DNA of 64,000 bases from Gammaproteobacteria bacterium. Its GTDB lineage: Bacteria; Pseudomonadota; Gammaproteobacteria; Steroidobacterales; Foliamicaceae. The notes under the pieces are model-generated. The model had not been told where the DNA came from, searched no databases, and was given only the letters and a program-made list of their open reading frames with translations. Both the position numbers and the translations under genes were made by a program. Where the stretch lies: contig VYBN01000017.1 in NCBI GenBank assembly GCA_009844425.1, positions 1 through 64,000 of the forward strand, read 5' to 3'. This document shows, piece by piece, positions 33,271 to 41,530 of this stretch; position 1 is the first letter of the stretch; every line of letters starts with the position of its first letter.

Positions 33271-34173
33271 ATGGAACCGACACGAAAGCTTCCGCGCAAG
33301 GATTGGAAACATATCCGACTCTATCAGGGTGTGCGGGAAGCAATAAGCAGCCTTCCCATTCATTTTCGGACAGAGACCAATATTGCAGGCATCATGGCGA
33401 CAGATCTGCATACTTTGAATACGGTTCTGGGCGCGACGATTGAGGAGCAAGTGGTTCGCACCATGAATCTACTGAGAAATACTTGGGATCCTGAAGATCG
33501 GTATGCGCTGTTCAGCTTTGTAAGGCAGGCTCAGACATTCCCGGATGTTCTCTTGCGCAGCACAGCAAGCAGGGAGATATTGCTCGGCATTGAATTAAAG
33601 GGCTGGTACCTGCTCGCAAAGGAAGCTGAGCCCAGCCTCAGGTTTCAAACAACAGCTGCGGCGTGTGCAAAACAGGACTTGGTCGTGGTTGTACCGTGGG
33701 TCTTGGGCAATGTCATCGGTGGGTCGCCGGTGTTGTTTGCACCATTTGTGGAGTCTGCGAAATATGCGGCGGAGTTCCGCAACTATTTCTGGCAAGAGGT
33801 TCGAAGGACGAGCCAGGACACCAGGATTACAGTTCCGGAAGGTGTCACTCCGTACCCGGCAAAATCAGATCAAATATTGGACAAGCCCGCCCAGGATGGA
33901 GGGGGTAATTTTGGTCGGATTGCGCGAACTGGCCTAATGGACGATTACAAGGCAAAGCTTGATGACATCCCACTTTGCGGCATAAGCACAGTGTATTGGC
34001 GAGATTTCCTAAAGACATTCCAGGAGAGCACGACTTATGCATCGGCCCGTGAAGCCTTGCAGCGTCTGAGAAGGCGCTTGGAGGGGCAGCAGCACGCTTC
34101 GTCGGCGTCTGCTGAATCTGCACTTGTAATTGTCCGCGAACTTGAGCGGTTAATTGACATTGGTAGTGGGTGA
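33271..34173 (+). CDS. Probable type II restriction endonuclease
   Basis: This is a 300-aa protein next to the methyltransferase. A PD-(D/E)xK-like core is visible at about residues 105-150: EILLGIELKGWYLLAKEAEPSLRFQ with an E-x-K, then AKQDLVVVVPWVLGNVIGGSPVLF and the aromatic SAKYAAEFRNYFWQEV. This pattern recurs in endonucleases beside orphan-looking methyltransferases. The C-terminal region is helical. Base composition matches the methyltransferase, not the chromosome. Cleavage specificity is unknown. Confidence 0.7.
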   Translation: MEPTRKLPRKDWKHIRLYQGVREAISSLPIHFRTETNIAGIMATDLHTLNTVLGATIEEQVVRTMNLLRNTWDPEDRYALFSFVRQAQTFPDVLLRSTASREILLGIELKGWYLLAKEAEPSLRFQTTAAACAKQDLVVVVPWVLGNVIGGSPVLFAPFVESAKYAAEFRNYFWQEVRRTSQDTRITVPEGVTPYPAKSDQILDKPAQDGGGNFGRIARTGLMDDYKAKLDDIPLCGISTVYWRDFLKTFQESTTYASAREALQRLRRRLEGQQHASSASAESALVIVRELERLIDIGSG

Positions 34174-34232
34174 GCAGCCATCGCTATAAGGCTTGCTATA
34201 GACCGACCTGACAGAATCGCTTTACGAGAGCC

Positions 34233-34892
34233 ATGAAAGCCGAATTCTGGCTTGACAAGTGGAAGCTGAACGAGATCGGGTTCCACCAGGAATCCACCAA
34301 CGAGTCCTTGCAGGCGCATTGGCCGTCGGTGCGGGCGCCGGCGGGCGGCGCCGTGCTGGTGCCGCTGTGCGGCAAGTCGCTGGACATGTGCTGGCTGGCG
34401 GAGCAGGGCCACGCGATAATCGGCATCGAGGTGAGCGCGCTGGCCTGCACAGCTTTCTTCGCCGGACTGGAACTCAAGCCGCGCATCGAAGAGTCGGGAG
34501 AGCTGCTCAGCATGAGCGCCGGACCCTACCGCCTGCTGCGGGGCGACTTCTTCGCGTCAACCGTTGCGGACATCGGTGCTGTGGACGCGTTCTACGACCG
34601 TGCCGCGCTGGTAGCCATGCCCCCTGACATGCAGCCGGACTACGTCCGTCAACTGATCGGACTGTTGCCTCCGGGCACGGTCGGCATCGTGAACTGTGTC
34701 GAGTATCCGTCGGACGCGATGGAGGGACCGCCGTTCTCCATCGACGAGGCCCGTTTACGCCAACTGCTGTCGCCGTATTGCCGGGTGGAAAGGTGCGCGA
34801 GCAGGGAAGTCGAGGTCCTGGGTTCCGGATTGAAGGAGCGCGGCCTGGCCAGACTGACGGAAACGGTGTACAGGGTCCGCGTCAATCCATAG
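34233..34892 (+). CDS. tpm: Thiopurine/tellurite S-methyltransferase
   Basis: This is a 219-aa SAM-dependent methyltransferase of the TPMT family. Its landmarks are the N-terminal WLDKWKLNEIGFHQ, the SAM loop LVPLCGKSLDMCWLAEQGH, GIEVSALAC, and DAFYDRAALVAMPPDMQ. Bacterial Tpm methylates thiopurines and confers resistance to tellurite or selenite in some species. G+C returns to chromosomal levels here, so it marks the right border of the restriction island. Confidence 0.92.
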   Translation: MKAEFWLDKWKLNEIGFHQESTNESLQAHWPSVRAPAGGAVLVPLCGKSLDMCWLAEQGHAIIGIEVSALACTAFFAGLELKPRIEESGELLSMSAGPYRLLRGDFFASTVADIGAVDAFYDRAALVAMPPDMQPDYVRQLIGLLPPGTVGIVNCVEYPSDAMEGPPFSIDEARLRQLLSPYCRVERCASREVEVLGSGLKERGLARLTETVYRVRVNP

Positions 34893-35105
34893 CGCTGGGC
34901 CTGCCGGTTCAGCACTGCGACGGCAGCGAATGCCACGATTCTCAAGGCCATATGACGTTCTCCCGCTTTGAATTGCCCGGTGCCGATAATGGGATGCAGG
35001 AGAGGCCGGAAAGCGTTGCGCGGGCTCCAGGGGACGCTTCGCGTCATTCCTTGCCTTCGGGCGCCGCGAAGTACAATCAATCGGCCCGATACACGATAGG
35101 CAGTG

Positions 35106-35819
35106 ATGAAGAAAGTACTTGTAATCCGTAACGTCAGCTACGAAACCGAGGGCCTGCTGGAATCGCTTCTTCGCGACGAAGGCCTGTCGCTCGATATCGT
35201 CGACTTCCAGAAGGATCCCGCTGCCGAACCGCGTCTTGACGGCTACGGGGGCCTGGTTGTCATGGGCGGCCCGATGGGCGCCAACGATACGGATCGTTTC
35301 CCTTGCCTGCTGCAGGTGGAGCGCCTTTGCTCCGAAGCCATGGAACAATCGGTGCCGCTGGTGGGCGTGTGTCTCGGCGCGCAGATCATGGCGAAGGTCC
35401 TGGGCAGCGACGTGTACCCCAATCCGGTACGCGAAGTAGGGTGGTACGACCTCACGACGGCGGAGGGCGCCGGCAGCGACGCGCTGTTTTCGGAACTGGA
35501 ACCGCATGAGGTGGTCCTGCAGTGGCACGGCGACACCTTCGATCTGCCGAAGGGCGCCGTCCTGCTGGCGTCGTCGCCGGACTGCGTCAACCAGGCGTTT
35601 CGTTACGGCGAAAACGGCTACGCGGTGCAGTTTCACCTGGAAATCCTGGAATCGATGATCCGCGAATGGGTCCGGCGGGACGCCGCGCGCGGCTGGCTGG
35701 GCGAAGAGGGCCGCATCAGCGCCCCGCGCATTCTCGCCGACACGGACACCTACATGAGCCGCTCGGAAGAACTGGGTCGGCGCGTGTATACACGCTTTGC
35801 CCGCATGATCGCCGCCTGA
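35106..35819 (+). CDS. Class I glutamine amidotransferase-like protein
   Basis: This is a 237-aa GATase1 protein resembling the amidotransferase half of GMP synthase. The nucleophile Cys is in GVCLGAQIMAKVLG, and the His-x-Glu pair is in VQFHLEILES. The ATG at 35106 is preferred to the GTG three bases earlier. It stands alone as a small protein, as do stand-alone GAT domains that act in polyamine or amino-acid metabolism. It is 19 nt before the FAD oxidase gene and probably co-transcribed. Confidence 0.87.
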   Translation: MKKVLVIRNVSYETEGLLESLLRDEGLSLDIVDFQKDPAAEPRLDGYGGLVVMGGPMGANDTDRFPCLLQVERLCSEAMEQSVPLVGVCLGAQIMAKVLGSDVYPNPVREVGWYDLTTAEGAGSDALFSELEPHEVVLQWHGDTFDLPKGAVLLASSPDCVNQAFRYGENGYAVQFHLEILESMIREWVRRDAARGWLGEEGRISAPRILADTDTYMSRSEELGRRVYTRFARMIAA

Positions 35820-35838
35820 GACCTGCCGGAGCGGGGTC

Positions 35839-37122
35839 ATGCATGTCCTGATTGTGGGGTGCGGCGTTATAGGCGTCACTACCGCCTGGTATCTCGCCCG
35901 GGGAGGCGCCGCGGTTACGGTAGTTGAACGAAGGGAGGGACCGTCCCTGGAGACCAGCTTCGCCAACGGCAGCATGCTTACTCCGAGTCTTTCCGCGCCC
36001 TGGAATTCACCGGGCGTATGGCTGACGGTTCTCAAGTACCTGGGCCGCGAGGAAGCGGCGCTGCTGGTCAGGTCGGCCGCATTCCCCTCGTTGTTGGCCT
36101 GGGGCTACCGGTTTCTGCGGAACAGCCGGCCCGCGCGCCATGAGATCAGTTTTAGAAAGAACCTTAATCTATGTAATTATTCTATTGATATAATGGCGGA
36201 AATACGATCCGATACGGCCATCGAATACGAGGCTACCCTCACCGGCGTCCTGGAAGTATGCCGGGACGAAGCAGCCATGAGACGCGGGCGGGAGCATTCC
36301 CGCATCCTCGCGGCGAACCAGGTGCCGGTGAAGGAATTGAGTACGGCGGCGCTGGTGGGGATGGAACCGGCCCTGGAGGCGATTCAGCACGATCTGGCCG
36401 GCGGTTTCTTTTATCCGGCGGATGAAGTCGGGGACGCCTACAAGTTCAGTTGCCGCCTGCAGGAACATGCTGAACGCCATGGCGCCAACTTCCGTTTCGG
36501 CGAAAGCGCGGAAGGGTTGCTGGCGCGGGATGGGCGGTCGCAGGGTGTACGCTTGCACGGTGGCGAGGAGATCGAGGCGGATCAGGTCGTGGTTGCCGCC
36601 GGCAGCTATACGCCGGGGCTGGTGCGCCCGCTGGGCGTACGCGTGCCGGTGTGTCCGGCCAAGGGTTACTCGCTCACCGCGCCCATGCCGGAAGGATTGC
36701 CTGTTCCGGGCCATGCCGTTCTGGATGACCGCTACAAGGCCGGCGTAGTGCCGCTGGGCGGCCGTCGGATCCGGGTCGGAGGAACGGTGGAGTTCACCGG
36801 CTTCAACCTCGAGCTTTCGTCCAGGCGGGTCGCAAACCTGCGCAGGCTGCTGGCCGGCGTTCTTCCGCGGCACGCAGAGCGTATTCCGGTTGATGAAATG
36901 CGGCTCTGGTGCGGCCTTCGTCCGGCCTCGCCGGACGGCGTGCCGATCCTGGGCGCCAGCGGCGTGGACGGATTGTCCCTGGCGACCGGGCATGGCCACC
37001 TGGGCTGGTCGATGGCGGCCGGAACGGGCAAGGCGGTGGCGCAGGAACTGCTGGGCGAGCGCCCGGAATTTTCGCTCGCCGGATATGAATTGTCTAGGTT
37101 CGGCCAGGAGATTCGACACTGA
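35839..37122 (+). CDS. D-amino acid dehydrogenase-like FAD oxidoreductase (DadA family)
   Basis: This is a 427-aa DAO-fold flavoprotein. It has an FAD-binding GCGVIGVTTAWYLARGGAAVTVVER, then the family block TSFANGSMLTPSLSAPWNSPGV and the C-terminal GLRPASPDGVPILGAS with TGHGHLGWSMA. DadA-type enzymes oxidise D-amino acids and pass electrons to the respiratory chain. Its stop overlaps the next gene by one base. A patch at 36157-36196 (RKNLNLCNYSIDIM) uses AT-rich codons unlike the rest of the gene. Confidence 0.88.
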   Translation: MHVLIVGCGVIGVTTAWYLARGGAAVTVVERREGPSLETSFANGSMLTPSLSAPWNSPGVWLTVLKYLGREEAALLVRSAAFPSLLAWGYRFLRNSRPARHEISFRKNLNLCNYSIDIMAEIRSDTAIEYEATLTGVLEVCRDEAAMRRGREHSRILAANQVPVKELSTAALVGMEPALEAIQHDLAGGFFYPADEVGDAYKFSCRLQEHAERHGANFRFGESAEGLLARDGRSQGVRLHGGEEIEADQVVVAAGSYTPGLVRPLGVRVPVCPAKGYSLTAPMPEGLPVPGHAVLDDRYKAGVVPLGGRRIRVGGTVEFTGFNLELSSRRVANLRRLLAGVLPRHAERIPVDEMRLWCGLRPASPDGVPILGASGVDGLSLATGHGHLGWSMAAGTGKAVAQELLGERPEFSLAGYELSRFGQEIRH

Positions 37123-38291
37123 TGTCGCGCAAACTCGATCGCTGCTACAACCTGGAGGATCTGCGCAAGCAGGCGCGCAAACGCCTGCCTTCGCCGATGT
37201 ATCACTACATGCGCGGAGGCGCCGACGACGAGTGGTCGCTCGGCAACAACACCGCGGCTTTCGACCGGTACGAGTTGCTCCCGCGTTACCTGGTCAACGT
37301 GGAGAAGATCGACGCCGGGGTTACCGTGCTGGGCCAGGAACTCGAGTGGCCGCTGTTCCTCTCGCCCACCGGGATGTCGCGCATCTTTCACCACGACGGC
37401 GAGATCGGCGCGGCAAGGGCGGCGCATCGGTCGGGCACGATGTATTCGCTGTCCACGCTGGGTTCCACCAGCATTGAGGACGTTGCGGCGGCCAGCGAAG
37501 GGCCGCGGATGTTCCAGATCTATGTGCTGAGGGACCCGGGGCTGAACCGGGAGTTCATCGAGCGCTGCCGGGAAGCGAATTATTCCGCGCTCTGCCTCAC
37601 GGTGGACGTGCCCGTGGGCGGCAACCGCGAGCGGGACTTCCACACGGGCATGACGGTGCCGCCGAGGCTGACCTTCATGAGCAAGCTCGACGTGGCGCGG
37701 CATGTCGGCTGGTCGTATCGCTACATGAGGTCGGGCGCCGCCGAAATGGCCAATTTCGCCCATCGCATCCGCGACTCGGAGGACACCGGCCTGATGAGCT
37801 ATGTCGGGCGCCAGTTCGACATGACGGTCGACTGGGACGACGCCGCGCGCATGATCGAGCAATGGGGAGGGCCTTTCGCCATGAAGGGAGTGATGTGCGC
37901 GGAGGACGCGCGCCGCTCGGTGGAGGCGGGCGCCAGCGCGGTCATGCTGTCGAACCACGGGGGACGGCAACTGGACGGCGCGCCCGCTCCGGTCGATCTC
38001 GTGCGAGAGGTCCGCGACGCCATCGGCGACGCCGCCGAGGTGATCGTCGACGGCGGAGTGCGGCGGGGAACGCACGTCCTGAAAGCCCTGGCGCTGGGCG
38101 CAACCGCCTGTTCCACCGGACGCGGCTACCTGTATGGCCTGGGAGCGGGCGGCGAGGCCGGCGTGGACCGGGCCCTGAAAATTCTTCGTGACGAGGTGGA
38201 GAGAGATATTGCCCTGCTGGGCTGTGTGCGCGCCCGCGATCTCGACGGGCGCTACGTGCGGGAGGTCGGACATCAAGGAGGCGGGAAATGA
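37122..38291 (+). CDS. FMN-dependent alpha-hydroxy-acid dehydrogenase (LldD family)
   Basis: This is a 389-aa TIM-barrel flavoenzyme that oxidises L-lactate or other 2-hydroxy acids to keto acids. The N-terminal YHYMRGGADDEWSLGNNTAAFDR, the PTGMSRIFHHDGE block, TVDVPVGGNRERD and the active-site SNHGGRQLDG with the catalytic His are all present. It is coupled tightly on both sides (1- and 4-nt overlaps) to the DadA-like and dehydratase genes, so the three act in one pathway converting amino or hydroxy acids to keto acids. Confidence 0.92.
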   Translation: MSRKLDRCYNLEDLRKQARKRLPSPMYHYMRGGADDEWSLGNNTAAFDRYELLPRYLVNVEKIDAGVTVLGQELEWPLFLSPTGMSRIFHHDGEIGAARAAHRSGTMYSLSTLGSTSIEDVAAASEGPRMFQIYVLRDPGLNREFIERCREANYSALCLTVDVPVGGNRERDFHTGMTVPPRLTFMSKLDVARHVGWSYRYMRSGAAEMANFAHRIRDSEDTGLMSYVGRQFDMTVDWDDAARMIEQWGGPFAMKGVMCAEDARRSVEAGASAVMLSNHGGRQLDGAPAPVDLVREVRDAIGDAAEVIVDGGVRRGTHVLKALALGATACSTGRGYLYGLGAGGEAGVDRALKILRDEVERDIALLGCVRARDLDGRYVREVGHQGGGK

Positions 38292-39262
38292 CTGTTCAAG
38301 GCCCCCCCTCACTCGCCGAGATTCGCGCCTACAGGGAAGTCGTCAGAGACCGTATCGTGCGCACTCCCGTGCATGAATGGCGCGGAACCGAGGTCGGCAA
38401 ACGCGCGCCGGACATGCGCATATCGATCAAGTTCGAGCTGTTGCAGATGACCGGCACGTTCAAGGCCAGGGGCGCGCTGGCCTGGATGCTTTCCTTGCCA
38501 AAGGAAAAGATAAAGAAGGGCGTTACCGCCGTCAGCGCCGGCAACCACGCCGTTGCCGTTTCCTGGGCGGCGCACGTGATGGGGGCGCCGGCCCACGTCG
38601 TGATCATTTCTCCGGCCAACCCGGCGCGGATCCAACAGGCGAGGGCCTGGGGCGCCAAAGTGGAACTGATCGACAACGCGGAAGCCGCCTTTCAGCGGGT
38701 CCTGAACATCGAGAAGGAGGATGGCAAGACGTTGGTGCATCCATTCGAGGGACGTTCGATCGCCATCGGCACGGGCGCTCTCGGAATGGAGTGGCTGGAG
38801 CAGGCGCCGGACCTGGACGCGCTCGTGATCCCCGTCGGAGGAGGGGGGTTGATCGCCGGTGTGGGCGCGGCAGTCAAGCAAATTCGTCCGGAGATTGCCG
38901 TGTACGGGGCGGAGCCTTTTGGCGCCGATTCGATGTTCCAGAGCCTCGCCAGCAACAAGGCGGTCGACGCGAGTCGCGTCGATTCGATCGCCGACAGCCT
39001 GCGGGCGCCCAACGCGCGGGAATACAGCTTTTCGCTGGCCAGCCGCCACATGGACGATCTCGGACGGGTCGGCGATGACGAGATCCGCGAGGCGATGCGG
39101 CTGATCCTGCAGGAACTGAAGATGATGGTGGAGCCTGCCTGCGCGACCGCTACGGCCGCTGCCCTCGGACCGTTGCGCGAACGGCTGGAGGGCAAGCATG
39201 TGGGCGTGCTGCTGTGCGGATCCAACATCGACCTGGCCACCTTCAGCCGCCTCATCAACTGA
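38288..39262 (+). CDS. PLP-dependent serine/threonine dehydratase family enzyme
   Basis: This is a 324-aa fold type II PLP enzyme. The Schiff-base lysine is in MTGTFKARGALAW, the SAGNHAVAVSWAAH motif is next, the phosphate-cradle glycines are in VIPVGGGGLIAGVG, and CGSNID binds the pyridine nitrogen. It lacks the regulatory ACT domain of IlvA, so it is probably a catabolic dehydratase for threonine, serine or a hydroxyaspartate. It is the third member of an overlapping operon. A family A hairpin element follows its stop. Confidence 0.9.
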   Translation: MTVQGPPSLAEIRAYREVVRDRIVRTPVHEWRGTEVGKRAPDMRISIKFELLQMTGTFKARGALAWMLSLPKEKIKKGVTAVSAGNHAVAVSWAAHVMGAPAHVVIISPANPARIQQARAWGAKVELIDNAEAAFQRVLNIEKEDGKTLVHPFEGRSIAIGTGALGMEWLEQAPDLDALVIPVGGGGLIAGVGAAVKQIRPEIAVYGAEPFGADSMFQSLASNKAVDASRVDSIADSLRAPNAREYSFSLASRHMDDLGRVGDDEIREAMRLILQELKMMVEPACATATAAALGPLRERLEGKHVGVLLCGSNIDLATFSRLIN

Positions 39263-39288
39263 CTTCGGGCAAGGGCGCTTTGATCGCG

Positions 39289-39394
39289 CCGTTCTTCGTT
39301 CCCCTTCCTCCGGGAGACGCATGAATCCATCCATGGAGCTCGGTTCCGCCATCCCTGGCTCACAAGCTCCCAGAGAAAGGGGAACGAAGAACGG
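39289..39394. repeat. Family A hairpin element, copy 2
   Basis: The 28-nt arms (39289-39316 and 39367-39394) match except at two positions, both C opposite A, which would be G-U pairs in the minus-strand RNA. The core is 50 nt (ACGCATGAATCCATCC...). The outer arms (around TTCTTCGTTCCCC) are unique to this copy. The element lies between the convergent dehydratase and phosphatase-like genes. Immediately right of the arm is CTTACG, as in copy 1. Confidence 0.9.
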
Positions 39395-39431
39395 CTTACG
39401 CGGCGCCGGCCCCGGAGAGGTCGGCACGCGC

Positions 39432-39950
39432 TCAGTAATTCAGGGCGAGGGTGCGCGGTTGCCCGAATGAGGGCAGGCTGATTAGGTGCATTCGTCCCGG
39501 TGCAAATTCCGCCGCTCCGAGCGCGGCGGGGTCCCATTCGGCCAGCAGAGCCGACGCAAGGTTCGCGCCGGCCACGATGATCACGATTTTTCCGCGGTGC
39601 TGCCTGGCCAGACCGCGCGCGAAGGCGGCGGGGTCCTCGATCAGCACATCCGTAATGGGCTGCTCAAGGCGTTCGGAAAGCGCGCGGACCGTCTCGCGCT
39701 CGGGCTCCCCGCCTGCGCTGAAGATGCCGGCCAGCAGGTCGGGGGCCGCGAGGTTGCCCGCAAGCCGGCCAAGCGCCTCGGCGCGGCCCCGGCCGGCGTC
39801 ACTGAGCGAAGCGGAGTCGCCGTCCTGACGCTCGGCGGCTGTCACGAGCAGCACTGTAGTGGTTGCCTCGCTGCCCTGAAGTTGCCAGACAATGATCAGA
39901 ACGCCGGCCAGGAAAACGGCCGCCAGCAGGTTTCGGTAGCGCGGACGCAT
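39432..39950 (-). CDS. Membrane-anchored histidine-phosphatase-like protein lacking catalytic His
   Basis: This is a 172-aa protein with one N-terminal membrane helix (LLAAVFLAGVLIIVWQL). The rest follows the histidine phosphatase pattern: TTVLLVTAAERQDG...SLSDAGRGRAEALG at the front and IVIIVAGANLASALL where the second active-site His normally stands. The RHG/RHA motif is replaced by VTAAE and the later His by Ala/Gly. So it has the fold but is probably not a phosphatase. It faces the periplasm if the helix is a signal anchor. The role is unknown. Confidence 0.7.
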   Translation of the reverse strand: MRPRYRNLLAAVFLAGVLIIVWQLQGSEATTTVLLVTAAERQDGDSASLSDAGRGRAEALGRLAGNLAAPDLLAGIFSAGGEPERETVRALSERLEQPITDVLIEDPAAFARGLARQHRGKIVIIVAGANLASALLAEWDPAALGAAEFAPGRMHLISLPSFGQPRTLALNY

Positions 39951-40059
39951 CAGTTCCCGCGTTTGGCGGCAAGCGACATGGACTCGATGGTACTACCGCG
40001 ATCTGCGTAAAATAAAGCCTGTTGCCGATACCCTATCGCGCAAGTGAGGCGAGTGACAC

Positions 40060-40254
40060 GTGGAATTGTTCAGCTTCTTCTTCGACAACGTGGGCGTGCT
40101 GTTTGCGCTCGCCTTCGTGCTGTTCAATCTGGCTGCCTGGGTAGCGAGGCGCGTCCGGCAAAGACGCCAGCAGGAGCGATACGGGCACTATCCGCCCGCC
40201 GTGCGGTCGGGCCGGCTGAATTACGAAGAGTACAGAAAGCGACGCGACGGCTGA
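40060..40254 (+). CDS. Small single-pass membrane protein
   Basis: This is a 64-aa protein from a GTG at 40060. One hydrophobic helix (FFDNVGVLFALAFVLFNLAAWVA) is followed by a very basic stretch (RRVRQRRQQERYG) and a hydrophilic tail (LNYEEYRKRRDG). It is thus likely anchored with a cytoplasmic tail. It sits first in the run of envelope genes that leads to the kinase locus, 79 nt before the repeat-rich lipoprotein. No family is recognised. Confidence 0.6.
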   Translation: MELFSFFFDNVGVLFALAFVLFNLAAWVARRVRQRRQQERYGHYPPAVRSGRLNYEEYRKRRDG

Positions 40255-40333
40255 CTGGCGCATCAAATGCCTAAAGGGCCCGGAGCCCTGCCGGTGGTAT
40301 GCTAGTTCGAAATGTGAGGGTCGGCCAGCTGCA

Positions 40334-41530
40334 ATGAAAGCAACAGTGCGTATTTCAGGTTTTTGTGTGGCGCTCTCCGCAGTGCTGGTTCTGGCGAATT
40401 GCCAGACGACGGGAGGCGTATCGTCGCCGTCCGGCGGCCCTCCGGTTTCGATGCCCTCGCCCAGCGGCAGTTCGGGTTCCTCCGGGGGCTCGCAAGGATC
40501 CATGGGCGGTTCCCAGGGCTCGATGGGTGGATCGCAAGGCTCCATGGGCTCCTCCGGCGGCTCCCGGGGTTCGATGGGCGGTTCAATGGGTTCCTCCGGC
40601 AGCTCGCAGGGTTCCATGGGAGGTTCGATGGGTTCGACCGGCAGTTCTCGCGGTTCGATGGGATCCGCAGGAGGCTCCATGGGCGGCTCGGTCGGTTCAA
40701 CCGATGGATCACGTGGTTCCATGGGCGGTTCGATGGGTTCTGCCCGTGGCTCTATGGGTTCTGCCGGTGGTTCGATGGGCTCCATGGGAACACCAGGCGG
40801 GTCGCGGGGTTCGATGGGCTCGCAAGGCGGCTCACAGGGTTCGATGGGCTCGCAAGGCGGCTCACAGGGTTCCATGGGTTCCATGAGTGGCGCCGGCGGA
40901 TCGACCGGCGGACCTTCAGGCCGGCCGGGTGGTTCCGGAGGTCAACAGGCCGGTTCCACGGGAGTCGGCGGTGGTTTCGGAGGCGGGCAGGGCAGCGAGC
41001 CCGGCGGCAGAGGCGGTGCGGGCGGTGCACAGGGCGGGGGCGACCTTGAGGGAATCCTGCGTGAATCCATGGAGGGTTACGACCGCGAAATTGCCCGTGA
41101 GCGCGGCGCCATGGCGTCAGCCGGACAGGGTTCCGCCGCCGGTTCCGGAGGCGCGGGCGGAATGATCGGCGAGCCCGGCGGCTCCGGCGGTGCGATGGTG
41201 ACTATACCCAATGCGGCCGGCGGTGGACTTGGCGGCGAGGGCCAGGGAACGGGCGGCGAATCGGCCCGCGGCGACGCGGGCGGAAGCAGTGCCGGAAACG
41301 GTGGCGGCTCGGGTGGGGGCTCAGGCGAAGGCGGGCCGCTCGAAGACGGTGCGCAGGGCGGGCAACCGGAGACGAAGATCGAAATTCCGGAAGACATTGC
41401 GGAGGCTACCGGCAATGAAGACCAGGTGGCGCGGCAGATACGCGAAGCGGCGGAGCAGGAAGAAGACCCCCGCATACGCGAGGCATTGTGGGACGAATAT
41501 CGCAGGCACATGGGACTGAAAACAAGATGA
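40334..41530 (+). CDS. Gly/Ser/Met-repeat lipoprotein
   Basis: This is a 398-aa lipoprotein (signal ending VLVLANCQ). Residues about 45-190 are an imperfect tandem array of G-S-x-G-S-M and S-Q-G-S-M-G units. Residues 190-345 are Gly-rich. Only the last about 55 residues (PEDIAEATGNEDQVARQIREAAEQEEDPRIREALWDEYRRHMG) look folded and helical. The array is disordered and periodic, with many regularly spaced methionines that could bind metal or be oxidised. It overlaps the next lipoprotein gene by 4 nt, so the two are partners. Confidence 0.8.
   Translation: MKATVRISGFCVALSAVLVLANCQTTGGVSSPSGGPPVSMPSPSGSSGSSGGSQGSMGGSQGSMGGSQGSMGSSGGSRGSMGGSMGSSGSSQGSMGGSMGSTGSSRGSMGSAGGSMGGSVGSTDGSRGSMGGSMGSARGSMGSAGGSMGSMGTPGGSRGSMGSQGGSQGSMGSQGGSQGSMGSMSGAGGSTGGPSGRPGGSGGQQAGSTGVGGGFGGGQGSEPGGRGGAGGAQGGGDLEGILRESMEGYDREIARERGAMASAGQGSAAGSGGAGGMIGEPGGSGGAMVTIPNAAGGGLGGEGQGTGGESARGDAGGSSAGNGGGSGGGSGEGGPLEDGAQGGQPETKIEIPEDIAEATGNEDQVARQIREAAEQEEDPRIREALWDEYRRHMGLKTR
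40490..40890 (+). repeat. Coding tandem repeats, G-S-M units
   Basis: Degenerate units built on GGTTCCATGGG / GGCTCGCAAGG repeat about every 18-36 nt through the lipoprotein. One unit of about 36 nt near 40810-40870 is duplicated nearly exactly. Arrays like this expand and contract by recombination. Confidence 0.8.

Noticed and set aside
40490-40890. Possible CRISPR array from regular repeats
   Set aside because: The repeats are degenerate, short, contiguous and in frame with a lipoprotein gene. There are no unique spacers and no cas genes.
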